Source: Blastocladiella emersonii ATCC 22665 (lineage: Eukaryota > Blastocladiomycota > Blastocladiomycetes > Blastocladiales > Blastocladiaceae). From it: a DNA stretch of 64,000 nt. The notes under the pieces are model-generated. The model did no database searches, was not told the DNA's origin, and worked only from the letters and a program-made list of their open reading frames with translations. A program made the position numbers and the translations under genes. Each line of letters starts with the position of its first letter. Positions within the stretch are counted from its first letter, which is position 1. The stretch is from positions 248,001 through 312,000 of the forward strand of contig JANHCV010000014.1 in NCBI GenBank assembly GCA_025594325.1. Direction: 5' to 3'. This document shows positions 20,555 through 31,588 of this stretch, one piece after another.

Positions 20555-23500
20555 TGAGACGCGTCGAACAATCACGCCTGGCTCATGTGATGCCCGCTTC
20601 AGGTCACGGCGATCTGTCCACGTCCGCCAAGTGTCCGCCACCAGCAGGCGACCCCTCTCGCTCCCTCAGTCGATGCAAGCAAATGAATCCGAATCAAGTC
20701 AGTCCCAGTGTGAGCTCCGGCATTGAGTGTGCGGCCGTCCGCCGTACTTGAAGTGCTCGCCACCGCCCGCAGCTGGCCCACGCTCCCACGACGTCGTTCA
20801 CTCCCGCGCATCGGTGCTTTGAGGCTGCGGCTGTTGAGAACTCGTAACCCAAACCACTGTAACGCGCCCGCTATGCCGTCCTCGTCGCCGCGCATCCCGA
20901 CTCCTGCCGCCAGCGCGCGCAGCGAGGTGTACCGTGCCGTGCCGTCGCGCGTGTCGGGATGGTTGAGAGAGGCGTCAGCGGGGATCGGTGAAATGAGGAC
21001 CGCGATCCTGCCCGTGGTGCGCGGCGGTGACGCTTCTGCATCGAGTCTGGCGAGTATCCGCGCCAAGCAGTCACTGGCTCTCGGCAGCACGGGCAGCAGC
21101 AAAGGAGATTGTGATCACGGGCGAGAAACTCGGCCTCCCAGATCGCTTGTCGGTACGGCCAAGCTGTGCTTCCGCACCGCGGTCGAGGCGGACCCGGTGC
21201 TGCTCAAGCGGCAGAAGGTCCGCTCAGCTGGCCGCCGTGTGCGTCTTCCTCGGCTGCCGCAGACACGGCGTCACGCGCACCGTCCAGGTGACAGCGGGCG
21301 CGGCGGGTGTCGCCGAACACAGTACGCTTCCGTTCGCTCAACACGGTCCGGTCCGCGCCATGACTGGCTGACGCTGCTTGTGAACAGAACCGCAGCGCTC
21401 GGCCGTGGATGCGCTCGACCAGGTGAATCGACTCCTGGACACCGCCCGCGTGCATCGCGACACGGCGGACGTCAGTGCGCGGCTGTGCGATGCGCTGGGC
21501 CTGCCCGCGTCCTCGTGACCGAGGTGGCACGCAACGCGCGCGAGGTCGACGAGCTCGCGGCCCGCGTGCCGGCGACGATCCACGGCGCCGCCGCAATCTT
21601 CATCGCGCAGCTGGTCGGGTCGCCGCAGTCCGTCAAGGACGTGGCCAAGCAGGTCGGGATCGCCGAGTCCGCGATCAAGGTCCTGTATCGCCTCTTGCTG
21701 CTGCACCACGGTCGCATGCTGGACGCGGAGCGCGCCGCCGGGTTCGACGTTGCAGGGATGGCGGACCTGCCGGTGTGAGGGGGCCGCAACGCGATCGGAT
21801 GTACCCGAACAACATGTACCCGTTTGTGCGTGTCCTTCGCGGGACCTCGAGGAGAACGCGTCGCTCATGAGTCCATGGTTGAACGCGCGCTGCTTTCGAG
21901 TGCTCTCTACTCCTCGCTCCCATGTATCGCGTATCACCAGCACATTGCGGCGCAGCATCTTCATGCAACACAGCCAGGAGCGCGGGGCCGAGCTGGGCAT
22001 GAAGCGTACCGCGCGGCGCGTTCCTGTCGAAATGCGGCCGAATCGACCGTGGCCAGTCTTTCAACACGGCGCAACACTACTCCTCGCCAGCAGGTCGGTC
22101 CGACTCTACCACTTGCACGTTTGGTTGAATTCGGCACTGCGAGCTTCCAGGCTTGCGCATGGCCGTCGCTGTTACTTCTGCGCCGACCAGCACCTCTCGT
22201 GCCTCGTTGCCCATGAATGGCTCGTCTCTGCCACGACAAGGCCTCGACTCCGAGTCGTTGCCAACGGTGAGCGCGTCGCCAAAGCTGTACAGCAGCAAGT
22301 ACAGGACGGCCCCGTACCCACGACCGCCTGGCTCGCTACTGGCACCCCATCGTCGCACAATTAAGCCTGACCTGTACCGACACCCGAGTCTTAACCCGGA
22401 CCCGACCATGCACTTGTCTCGCGGCATGGCGCGACACCTCTTCGCACAGCTTGCTCGCGGCGTTGGTTAGGTCGAGTGGGTGGGGCTTCTTGTACTCGGG
22501 ATCATGGTCGGGTTCGCTTGGCGTGTGGGTCGAGGAGCTGTTGGATAGATTGGAACACGTCCGTTGCTCGCACACCTTGTTCGCGCCGCCTTGCTGTCCT
22601 CGCTGACGCGGTCGGAACAGTGCGTTGAGAGTCGGGCGAGAGTGAAGGTTTGAATCGAATCGAGAAGGAGCACACGACGCGAGAGAGCTGGAAGTCGTCC
22701 ATCCTGCAACGGCCACATTGCTCCCCTCAACTCGAAGCTGGACGCGATGCGCCACTCGCGTGACGCGGCGCGAGATTCCCTTTCTCTCGACCGACCACTT
22801 GCGTTCCGCCAGCCACACTCACAGGGCAAGTAAATAAGAGATCAAGTAGAAAGGCTCGAGCAGCGCTCGTCGTATATGTATATCACAATCACTCCCATTG
22901 TCACCCACTCTCACCACAACGCACACACTTAGTGGTAGACGCGCTCGTCGCGGTGGTGCTCGTCGCGGGGACCGACGCTGCGCTTCGTGGCGACGGGGGT
23001 GTCGGCGGTGACCTTCTGGTTGGCGAGGCGCTTGGTGAGGGTCGGGAGCGCGTCAGCGACGCCGAGGAACTCGGCCGAGTACTTGGCGAGGTACGTGTTG
23101 TCGACGTTGCCGCGGAGCCCGGGCGCGTTGATGGCGTAGAGGTTGACGTCCATGCCCGTGTGGCCGTGCGTGGTCCAGCCGGCCCAGGCGCGGCGCGACA
23201 CGGCCTCGGTCAGGGCGTTGTCGAGCGGGTACACGCCCGACGGCGCCTTCTTGGCGTTGGTGACGGCGCGCGCGGCGAGGATCGCGTCGAGCTCGGGCTT
23301 GGCCAGGTCCTTGATGCCGAGGTTCTTGGCGACGGCCTCGGTCACGAAGGCCTCGATGCCGGCGTCGGCCGCCTTGGCGATGATGGGCGAGAGCTTCTCG
23401 ACCGACATCTTGACGGCGAGGAGCGCCTCCGGGTGCCAGTTGTAGAAGGTGCCGGGGTCCTTGGACTGGTCGACCTGTGCGCCCTTGGTCAGGCCGCCCG

Positions 23501-24514
23501 TCTCGTGGTCCGAGACCGACAGCGCGCCCGTGGCCGGGTTGGCCTTGACGTACGACTTGACGAGGTGGACCGCGTCCTGGTACGCGAGGATGTCGTGCAT
23601 GTGCGTGGCGACGTCGTTGCTACGCGATGGAAGCGGCGGCGTGGAAGCGCGTCAGATTGCTGTTTTGCAGCGGTCGTTTGTCGCCTCCGGGCGCTAGTTT
23701 GTCGCTTCCGAGCAAACGTCGCGGACACGGCCGCAAAGGGTAATGAAATCGTACGAGTGCCCCGCGTGGTCGATTCGCGAGCCCTCCACCATGAGGAAGA
23801 AGCCGGGCGAGTCGCAGTCGGAGGTGGCCTCGGACAGCAGCGTGAGGGCGACGTTGGCCATCTCGGCGAGGCTGGGCTGGGCCGTCTTGTTGCGGTCAAT
23901 TTCGTAGTCCATGTGCGAGCCGGCCATGAGGGCGAGCAGCGGCACGTCCTTGCCCGTGACGTTGAGCAGGGCCGCGCGCGACTCGACGACCGTCCTGAAC
24001 CCAAACTTGTCGACGGCCTCCTTGCGCAGGTCGCGCTCGTCCTTGCGCGACGACCCCTTGTTCGATTTCGGGATAAAGTGGCGCGCGCCGCCGCCGATCA
24101 TCACGTCCACGGACCGGCCGAGCACGTTGTCGCCGATCTGCTGCGCGGCAATCTCGTTCTCCCAGTCGCGCTCGATGATGTGCGCCGACCAGCCGGCGGG
24201 CGTGGCGTGGGTGATGCGCGAGGTGGCGACGAGCCCCGTCTTGTAGCCCTTGAACTTGGCGGCCTCGAGGACGGTCGCGCACGGCTTCTGCTTGGGGTCG
24301 ACGCCGATGGCGGCGTTGTAGGTCTTGAGGCCGCACGCGAAGGCGGTGGCGGCCGAGGCCGAGTCGGTGACCCAGGCGTCCGACGACTTGGTGCGGGCCG
24401 AGCCGACGAGCAGCGTGTCGAGGGGCAGGATGCCGTCCACGTCGCCGAGCGCGTCGGCAATGGTGCCCGTCGACCCGTACTGGTAGAACTCGCGCGCCAT
24501 GGTCTCGGACGCGG
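20555..24514 (-). repeat. IR1 right arm (about 3.96 kb)
   Basis: Reverse complement of 3523-7482. It carries the TFIIB-like pseudogene on the plus strand and the 5'-truncated phosphatase on the minus strand. The outer boundary falls within the codons for VSDGFG of the phosphatase, where three substitutions (including Thr to Pro in the DGFGPAS version) mark the change to older sequence. Confidence 0.95.
21090..21778 (+). pseudogene. TFIIB-like (SUA7) pseudogene, right copy
   Basis: Same broken sequence as 6259-6947, inverted. The pieces EKLGLPDR, LCFRTAVEAD, AAVCVFLGCRRHGV and HGAAAIFIAQLVGSPQSV lie in shifting frames. No nucleotide difference from the left copy was detected through the shared translations, which is unexpected for two neutral pseudogenes unless the arms are homogenised. 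Confidence 0.68.
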
Positions 24515-24529
24515 GGCCGAAACCGTCGG
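22929..24529 (-). pseudogene. 5'-truncated alkaline phosphatase copy
   Basis: The minus strand encodes phosphatase residues from about 119 (VSDGFGP) to the stop. It keeps the same 135-bp intron (23620-23754) and all downstream active-site motifs (TDSASA, EGSRIDHAGH, DHETGG, THGHTG). The promoter, signal peptide, Gly/Ser linker and the first strand of the catalytic domain are missing. The first available ATG is within the remaining coding region. The product would lack secretion and probably folding. It is identical to the left copy from 24514 inward. Confidence 0.85.
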
Positions 24530-24534
24530 ACACT

Positions 24535-24606
24535 GGCCCGCGTTACCGTCGCCCGTTGCGGCGACGCAATTTCGTACTCCCAGTCGCGCTCTATGACGCG
24601 CGCGGC
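24535..24606 (-). pseudogene. Shuffled fragment of a second alkaline phosphatase
   Basis: Minus-strand translation gives VIERDWEYEIASPQ, a diverged match to IIERDWENEIAAQQ (phosphatase residues about 240-253). It lies upstream of the VSDGFG segment, the reverse of gene order. It must come from another, older phosphatase copy or a tandem duplication remnant, and it marks the rearrangement junction between the L and R flanks. Confidence 0.7.
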
Positions 24607-25260
24607 CGCGTTTGGCGTGTATGGCGGTGGCGAGGTCCATTCGCCCGTCTTGCCACAGCCCGACCTCGCGTCACTCGAGCTCGACATTGAGAACACGAGG
24701 TCACTGACGCAGCGCGTGCCGACCGAGCTCGATGCGGGCGGCTGCGGCGAGACGCAGGGCGACGTGGGCGCAGCCGGCGGGTTGCCGTCGGCCGTCGAAG
24801 CCGAGTTGGCGCTCGACGCGTTCCTCGTGGACGAGCCATTGCTCAAGTTCGATAACCCGCTCCGCCCGCCCCCTGCCGCATAGATGGCGGGTCCCGGTGC
24901 CGCGACGGCGGCAGCGGCGGGTCAGTTCTCGGACAACCCCCCGGCACTCGACGCCCGCCCACAGGCCGGCGGCAGGGACGGGCGGGAGCGCTGCGGGCAG
25001 CATCGGCTACACGGCGCTCGGGTTCGGGTCCACGGCGTCGAGCATATTTGGCGGGATCGGCGGCCGGTTCGCGTCGACGGGTCGCGGTACCATGAGCCGT
25101 CTGACCACTACCACCGCCTTCACCTATCCGCCGCCGCTACCACCCGCATCGCTCGTGTCCGTGGGGACGCTCCCGCTGAATTCGTCGTTCGACCCGCTCG
25201 CTCCAAAATCAATCCGCCAGAACACGGGATCGATGGACCCGGTTAAGCTCACGCGATAGA
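24607..25260 (+). pseudogene. Decayed internal fragment of the MATH-BTB gene
   Basis: Plus-strand frames match the low-complexity insert of the protein encoded at 55468-58377: VHSPVLPQPDLASLELDIE against VHSPVFPQPDLPSLDVDVE, then RVPTELDAGGCGETQ, ELALDAFLVDEPLLKFDNP and, in shifted frames, ALGFGSTAS, GGRFAST and PPASLVSV. Stops and frameshifts break it. It is inverted relative to the parent gene and continues into the diverged outer flank of IR2. Confidence 0.8.
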
Positions 25261-26523
25261 CCATCGCGGCGACGCGAACGAGCAGAACGTCGGCTAACAC
25301 GCGCAATAGCACCAAGACGAGAGAGGAGGCGGTCTAGTTCTCAACCCAAACCGCTCGGATGTGCGCGAAAGCCGGGCGGCGCGGCGTGCGTGTGGGCCTT
25401 GCATCTAGGAGCCCATGCGCGACACGTCAACGCCGGACTCTGCCGGTCCGTAACGACCGGGGCGTCGGGGACACTTGGGAAACATAATCCAGCAAGTCCT
25501 TGCCGGTTTCCATTCGATGCGTTCGCAGCAGAGTGGCGTCAGCTGGAGAGCGAGGACGGCCGACTCGACGCGGCGTTCATGGTGACGCCCTCGGCTCACC
25601 TTGGGGCTCACCGACACCTCAGCGTGAAGGCAGCCGTCCAGCGACGCTCGGGGATGGTTTGAGGGCGTCTCACGAAGTAGAAACGCGACGATCGCGTGAG
25701 CCGACGCGGAGACAACGCGTGTCGATGCAGGCAACGGCGTGCGCGTTTGCACCGGAACGCGTCCTTGGACATCGCGAAGCAGTTGCAGCACGCGATGGTC
25801 CAAGCTCTCCTCGATGTCATGGAGCAATATGGAAGGCGGCCGCCGTCGAGCCCAGCGGCGACGCGATGGAGCTGCTAGGCGAGTGGCCCGCGGCAGGCCG
25901 TGGCGGACGTGTTGCTGCGACAGGGCTCGGGCCGCCGGAATCGCTCATGAGTGCCATGAAGACAATGGGGATGTGATGTGGATGCGAGCGGGTCTGCAGT
26001 GCGAGTGCTGGAGGCGGAAACGATGGGGCGCATTAGACAGGTCGGAGGAGATCCGGGACGTCGTCCCTGAGCCGAATCCTCGCTCGCAAGACTGCCCCAG
26101 CGCGTCGTAGACATTGTCTCTCAGGCTCAAGGGTGCCGATCGGGGCTGCCGTGCCCGCGACACCGGCAAAGCGGGTCCCGCCCGCTGCGCGCTCGGGAGC
26201 CTGTCGGAGCGGCCTCGGGACCGCCGTTGCGGGCAGTCGCGCAGGAATTTTGCGGTCCATGATACCGCAAGACGCCTGTGAACGCGCCGTCGAGGGGGAG
26301 ATTTGGAGGGCGAGGCGGCCGCCGTCGTCAGCGTGGATGGGAAACGGGGTGACGCCATGGCGCGTGCCGTGCGACTGTGGCGCAACGCGCTTGTGCTGAG
26401 ACTCGGACCCGGACTCTTTCGCGGCACTATCAAGTGCGTACGATTGGCGCAAGTACCGACGAGAACGACTTGTTGGATCCGTGTCCAGTTGCTCTTGGTG
26501 TCGATGCGAGGCGAAAATCCCCC
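25261..26523. repeat. Diverged outer flank of IR2, left side
   Basis: Recognisably homologous, in inverted orientation, to about 53903-55460 but with many substitutions and indels. The best blocks are around 26150-26300 against 54130-54300 (CTGTCGGAGCGGCCTCGGGA, GGTCCATGATACCGCAAGAC, GCCTGTGAACGCGCC) and around 25900-25975 against 54440-54530. No gene is supported. Confidence 0.7.
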
Positions 26524-27289
26524 CGCTTCGCGGTCACCGGGGGCCAGGTGCGCGCGCGAATTTGTCTCGGAGCCACCGGAGACGCGTCGGCGAGACGCGC
26601 CACCCGCGCGTTGTATCCGGAAACGCGTCGCACCGACGCGTCGGAAAACTTGTTCTCTCGTCACAACCCGTCGACTCCTTGCAATGCCATCAACCCTTCC
26701 TCTTCCGCACGCGTGTCCCTGCAACACTACCTGCGACTACTCGTCGTGCTCGCGGCCCGCGCCCGAGTATACGCGTGTCGACGCGCGCGAGCAGGCCGCT
26801 CGATCGACGCGGCCGGTCACCGTCCAGAGCTCCGTGTACCACTACCGCTCGTCGCACATGACACACGGGGTGGCGGCACTCCTTTCGCAACGCCGTGCAG
26901 CACCATCCGCTCCGATCATGTCCGGTACGGAGACGGTCGATTCCGCAGGTCGTCGTCGATGCTGACCCGCGCATCCACCCGTGTAAACCGACCGAACATC
27001 GCCACGAGCCCTCAGCATCCCACTTTTCGCCTCCGCGTGCCCTCGGTCATGTTCGGCGGCACCTTTGCTACATCTGGTACGCCAAGAACACGCTTCGCGG
27101 CTTCTGCTGACGCGGCGCACGTCGTTCCAGGCAGGCATCCACGCTCCTCCCCCTCAACGTCCGGCTGGTACGTGCTCCGACTCGTGGCGCTCTCATCGAA
27201 ACGCGTCGCCGTCGGTGATCGATGCGTCAAGATGCAGGTCAAGTTCGACGTGGATCGCGTGGATCCCACTGCGGCAGCAACGACTCGGT

Positions 27290-29500
27290 GACGGTACGCG
27301 CGTTTTCACGACACCCGTCGCTCGGCTTGTCACTGACCTGGGTCGGCGGCTTCCGCGCAGCAGCGACGACTTCAAGCTCGCACTCGACCGGCTGTACTGG
27401 CGGCGGCGGGGGCGACGGCGGGCTGGTCCGCGACCATTAACTGCTCCTCGTGTTTCTCGCCCAGTTCTCGCAGCACGGCCGCTTCCTCTCGACCGTTGCC
27501 TCAAGCAGAGCGACGGTACGAGTTTTCATGGTCTCGTAGTGGTCGCCATGCCCTCATTGCTCACCCACGTCCGATCTTGTAGTAACCGTTGCGCGGCTGC
27601 CTGCGGCGGGGGCCGCGCGCGCAAGTTCGAGGGACCAAGTCGCTCGACTACTACTACGGCAATACGCTACAACAACGCCTCAAGTCGGCCGCGCTAGACG
27701 CACGACGCTCACGTTCAACGTACGGCATTGGCGCTCGACGCTCGAAGCTCGACCGACCGTGCGGCGCTCAAGTCCAAGATGGCGGGCGGTGTACATTGCG
27801 CCTGCATGGATGGTACGTGTCGTCGCTTCGTCGTCGGTCGCCACGAAAGGTATCACCAATGACCACTCACATCTTGCTGTCGCTGCTGCACTTCACACCA
27901 GATCCTCGCCGTGACTCTCGATTCCGGCGACTCGTGCTCCTCGGCAACACACGACGACCCGAGAACCAGCACGCGCGCGTTCAAGGCCAGCAGCAGCAGC
28001 AGCATCGGGCGTGGGCCGGCTCGCGCTCATCGAGAAGCTCAACACGCACACACTGGTTCGAGGACTCGCTCGCTGGTCGAGATCGAGCGCGCGGCCATGA
28101 TGGCCATGGTCGTGGTCATGATGACTCGCTCAAGCCGCGGGTCGGACGGCAAGGAGCAGCAGTCCAAGCTGGCCATTGTCGTCGTCCATCCCCGAGACCA
28201 CGCGCACCGAGTTCAAGCCGAGCCGCGGGGTAGCTTAAGGTACGCACAAAGTGCTCGCTGCCACCCACAGAATCGTGACTGACGCGTCGCTCTGAGCTAG
28301 GGCGAGTACGACACCACACGACTTTTCGCCGACCAATACTACGCGCGGCGCCGGCTGAGCCTCACGTACTCGTCGTTGCCCTTGTCGAAGCTCAACTTCC
28401 CCCTCTGCGACGACCTCAAGACGCTGCAGGGCGCCCCGACGTCGGTCGTTCCAGAAATGCAACGGCCGCCGCCAGACCGTCTCGATCATCAACTGCGGTC
28501 CATGGCCAAGCTCACGCTCAACACGGTGCTCTCACCAACAGCGCCTCGGCTTCTACGAGTCGACTTCATCGACTTCATCGACTTTCGCGACAAAAACGCA
28601 CGCGCGTCGACCACCAAGCTCCGGCCAGCCACAACACGACGCGACGCGCCGCGCCGCGACGCAACGCGAATGGCCAGCTCAAGTCGGCGGCGAGCGTCAC
28701 GCGGTGGGGTCGGAGGTCAACGTCAACCTGGGACGTGTCGCGCTGGATCTCTCACTCGTGCGAACATGACCGACCACTCACACACTGCTCGCTCGCCCTG
28801 CGCTCTGCGCTTTGCGCTAGAAGTTCATCGTGTGGGCCTCGACCAAGTACTCGCGCGCGACAGTCTGACTGGCCACTCTCTCGCGGCGAATGCTTCCGGT
28901 GCCGCCGCCATGTCCATGGCCCATCGCGTGCGTCCGCGTCGTGATCCCGCCTCGCTTCGTCAGCGCTCCAAGTCGATCCAGATCATCATCATCCGCGCCC
29001 CGCCGACATTGCCGTGTTTGTGTCCGCCGCCGCCGCCGCCGCGCCAGCTTGGCGGTCGTACGACACCAAAGGTACGCTACCGATCTCCTGCCGCCGCGTC
29101 GTCACGGGAAACTGACGCGTCGCTCGAGCCTAGAGGGCTGGAATCTCCCGAACGGAGCACGGCCGGGGCTCCGTTGGCGCGCGACGATGACAACTACGAC
29201 TACTCCAACACCTACGGCATGCACTCGGGCACGCATCTCGGCCGCGAGCTCAAGAAGGGCTACGACGACTCGGTGATCGTCAGCAACCTCGGCTTCGCGC
29301 AGCAGAGGCGACGGCCACGAACTACACGAGATCGAGATGAACGACGGGATGATCGACTGCGAGCTCATCACGATCCACGAGACGACAAAAACGACCTACG
29401 GCATCAACGAGTGGACCGACATTCAGCAGCACTCGAGCAGCGTACCTGGAACGTGTCACCTTCTTCCTTCTTCCGATCATACCCATGCCCCAAGCCTGTG
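27290..29500 (+). pseudogene. Remnant of an unidentified intron-bearing gene in IR2
   Basis: Several stretches look like spliced coding sequence. Intron-like units with GTACG, CTGAC and TAG/CAG lie at about 27294-27360, 28231-28297 and 29071-29135. Adjacent protein-like segments include YYARRRLSLTYSSLPLSKL and LNFPLCDDLKTLQGAP, then YGMHSGTHLGREL and KKGYDDSVIVSNLGFA, continuing in a shifted frame as HEIEMNDGMIDCELITIHE. Stops and frame changes interrupt it. The family was not recognised. The same remnant stands inverted at 50926-53136. Confidence 0.4.
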
Positions 29501-29654
29501 ATCGCTGACGCCTGTTCTCCGCGACCGTTAGTAGATGGAAGCCGCGCTACCTCTCCTCGCCCGCATCGATCTGACTCGTGTTCGCGCGCCGTACCGCGTC
29601 CGACAACAAGCTGTCGCGTCGTCGCTCGCTTGTCCGCGGCCAGCTGCTCGCCTT

Positions 29655-29678
29655 GTACACGTACACGTACACGTACAC
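29655..29678 (+). repeat. (GTACAC)4 microsatellite
   Basis: Four perfect copies of GTACAC; mirrored at 50748-50771. A (GAGAC)6-like run with one variant unit follows at 29813-29842. Confidence 0.9.
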
Positions 29679-30921
29679 GGACGGCCTCGGCGGCTACATC
29701 TCCACCACCGCTCCGAGTCATGTACGCGTCGACCGAGACGAGGTCAAGATCAAGGAGAACCGCGGCCGCGGGCGGATCACACGACAACTCGATGATATCG
29801 GTACGCGTGGCCGAGACGAGACGAGACAAGACGAGACGAGACCATCCCCACGGCGGCTCATACTGACCGAGCTGCGCGACAGCATCCGCCGTGTAGCCAA
29901 CTCGACCGTCTTTGAGTCCTTCTTCCTCCGCGCGCCCGTTCTCGCCTCCGTTCTCGCCTCCATCTTCGACGCTGCCGCCACCGCGACCAGCGGTGCTTCA
30001 CAACGACAACGACTTTGTTTCCGTGACGGTACGCTCCGCCTCTTCTGCGCGTAGTGGTTTCGAATGCGGCGGGCTGACGCGCGCAAACCCGGTTCCTCCG
30101 AGCAGGCGATGCACGCTCTCAACGAGAGCTGCCGATCGATCGTATCGCCACCGTCTCTCTTCCTCTTCCTCAAGCGTGTCCGGATCATCATCCTCGTGGT
30201 CGCCTATCTGCTGCTTCGGCAACCTCGACGCCTCGCCACGCTTCGCGTTCGCCATCGTCCAGCCCAGCAGCACGTGTCCGTGGCCTCACGCCGTCGCCAT
30301 GGCCGCGGAGGGCATCGACTATGGTTCATGACCCGCGCGCGACATGATCAGGCTCGGAGCGCGCGCGACACGAACCAACGACTCTCATCCCCGAGCTATG
30401 CGCGCGCACGCTCGAGTCCAAGTCGTCGCCGTGGTCGTGTCGGCGGCGGCGCAGCAGGTCGTCGTCCAGCATGGAACGTGTTTTCCTGGTCGGTCGCTGC
30501 AACCCCCGCTCATTAGCCGATGATCGATCACTCACGCCTTGCTCGCTCGCCGCGCTATGCTAGTAGAGCTGACGCCCGGTTCATTGTGCTTCGAGTCAAA
30601 ACGGCGGCAATTTGACAATGCCGACCGTCCGTTTCGCGAGCAGCATCGACGACGTCGTTCGTGGTCAACAAGGCTGCTGCGACGCGCGCGTCAAGCTCTT
30701 CTTCCTCCACACGTCGGCCTGCTTCCACTACTCGATAGCAAGCTTGCCGCGCAGCACGGCGGCCAAGGCTCGGGTGGCGGGCGACACTACGGTGGGTGGG
30801 TACGCGGCAAGCCAGCCGCTCTCTCGCTCGATGACTTGCCACGGATACTGACCAAGGTTCGCCCGAGTGTAGTGCGATTCGACGCAATGAGGCCGCAGAA
30901 CACGACGAGCGGCCGACGCGC

Positions 30922-31454
30922 GCTTTGCTCTGCGGCCGCGAGAAACGTCGGCAACTGCGACTACTCCTTCCACTCTCTGCTGTTCGCCCAGTTCACTTAA
31001 CAGCTTGCCGCTTCCGAAGTCGGATCTCGTGATGCTGGCGACGAACAGGGTAACGTAATTAGCGGCAATGACAGGCTGACGGAGGCTCGCTAACCGCCTA
31101 TATCAGTCAAATACGAACGTGACAACTGTGACGGTTGTCGTTTTGGAAGTGCGGCACCTGTCGCAGGCGCACTGACGCTGACGCGAGAACAATGAGGAAC
31201 GGCGCGGCGGATGTCTCTAGCAAGCTCAGAACGCTCCACAGAGTCTTGAGGAGAAGCAGAGGTTGTATGTACTCAGTGTTGTTCGTGGGTCGAGCACTCG
31301 AAGCGGGATGGCCCGCGCGACCAACTTGAGCCGCGCGACGTGCGCGGGGCCCTCGAGTTGACGCAACAGCGTGCGTAAGAGGCTCGCGTGTTTTTCACAT
31401 TGGCAGTGTTTTGCCTCTGCCTAGCGACCCGATGGTGAGGGCGAGACGGAATGC
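30922..31454. other. Inner flank of IR2 left arm
   Basis: The first 60-70 bp still resemble the right-hand inner flank (GCGGCCRCGAG, ACGTCGGC, CTACT/CTTCTTCC). After that no gene or repeat is seen before the promoter of gene G. Confidence 0.45.
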
Positions 31455-31477
31455 GAGACGCGTCGGGAAAACACGTG
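31455..31477 (+). promoter_or_regulatory. Shared promoter motif of gene G
   Basis: GAGACGCGTCGGG, four A and CACGTG, ending 111 bp before the ATG of gene G. All 23 bases recur at 44849-44871 before paralogue G', and variants precede H1, H2 and H3. It joins an ACGCGT core (MBF-like) to an E-box CACGTG. Confidence 0.6.
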
Positions 31478-31559
31478 GCCGATCCGCCACCCCCTTGCGT
31501 TTCGTTTTTCGCGGAGCGACGTCCGGCGTTCACCTCTTCCCCCGCGGCCCCGATCTACA

Positions 31560-31579
31560 ATGCAAAACTGATGGAGTAA
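31560..31579 (+). promoter_or_regulatory. Two tiny overlapping upstream ORFs
   Basis: ATG CAA AAC TGA overlaps ATG GAG TAA through TGATG, ending 9 bp before the ATG of gene G. The pair is conserved before paralogue G' with only GAG changed to GAA, which suggests translational control or a conserved leader. Confidence 0.5.
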
Positions 31580-31588
31580 CTTGGCGCA

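Larger units (their letters stand above)
26524..30921 (+). repeat. IR2 left arm (about 4.40 kb)
   Basis: Reverse complement of 49505-53902 (coordinate sum 80426). Identical translations in several frames on both strands support near-perfect identity, among them frames of 496 residues (28376-29866), 214 residues, 210 residues and 158 residues. The first mismatches are at 26522-26523 outside and at 30922 inside; homology continues beyond both edges in diverged form. Confidence 0.95.

Noticed and set aside
28298-28600. Argonaute PAZ domain
   Set aside because: A faint resemblance of YYARRRLSLTYSSLPLSKL to the PAZ tyrosine-proline motif, but the following residues do not match and no MID or PIWI motif was found.
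28376-29866. 496-codon frame in the IR2 arm
   Set aside because: Low-complexity Arg/Ser/Thr-rich translation that crosses likely introns; only short segments look coding and they change frame.
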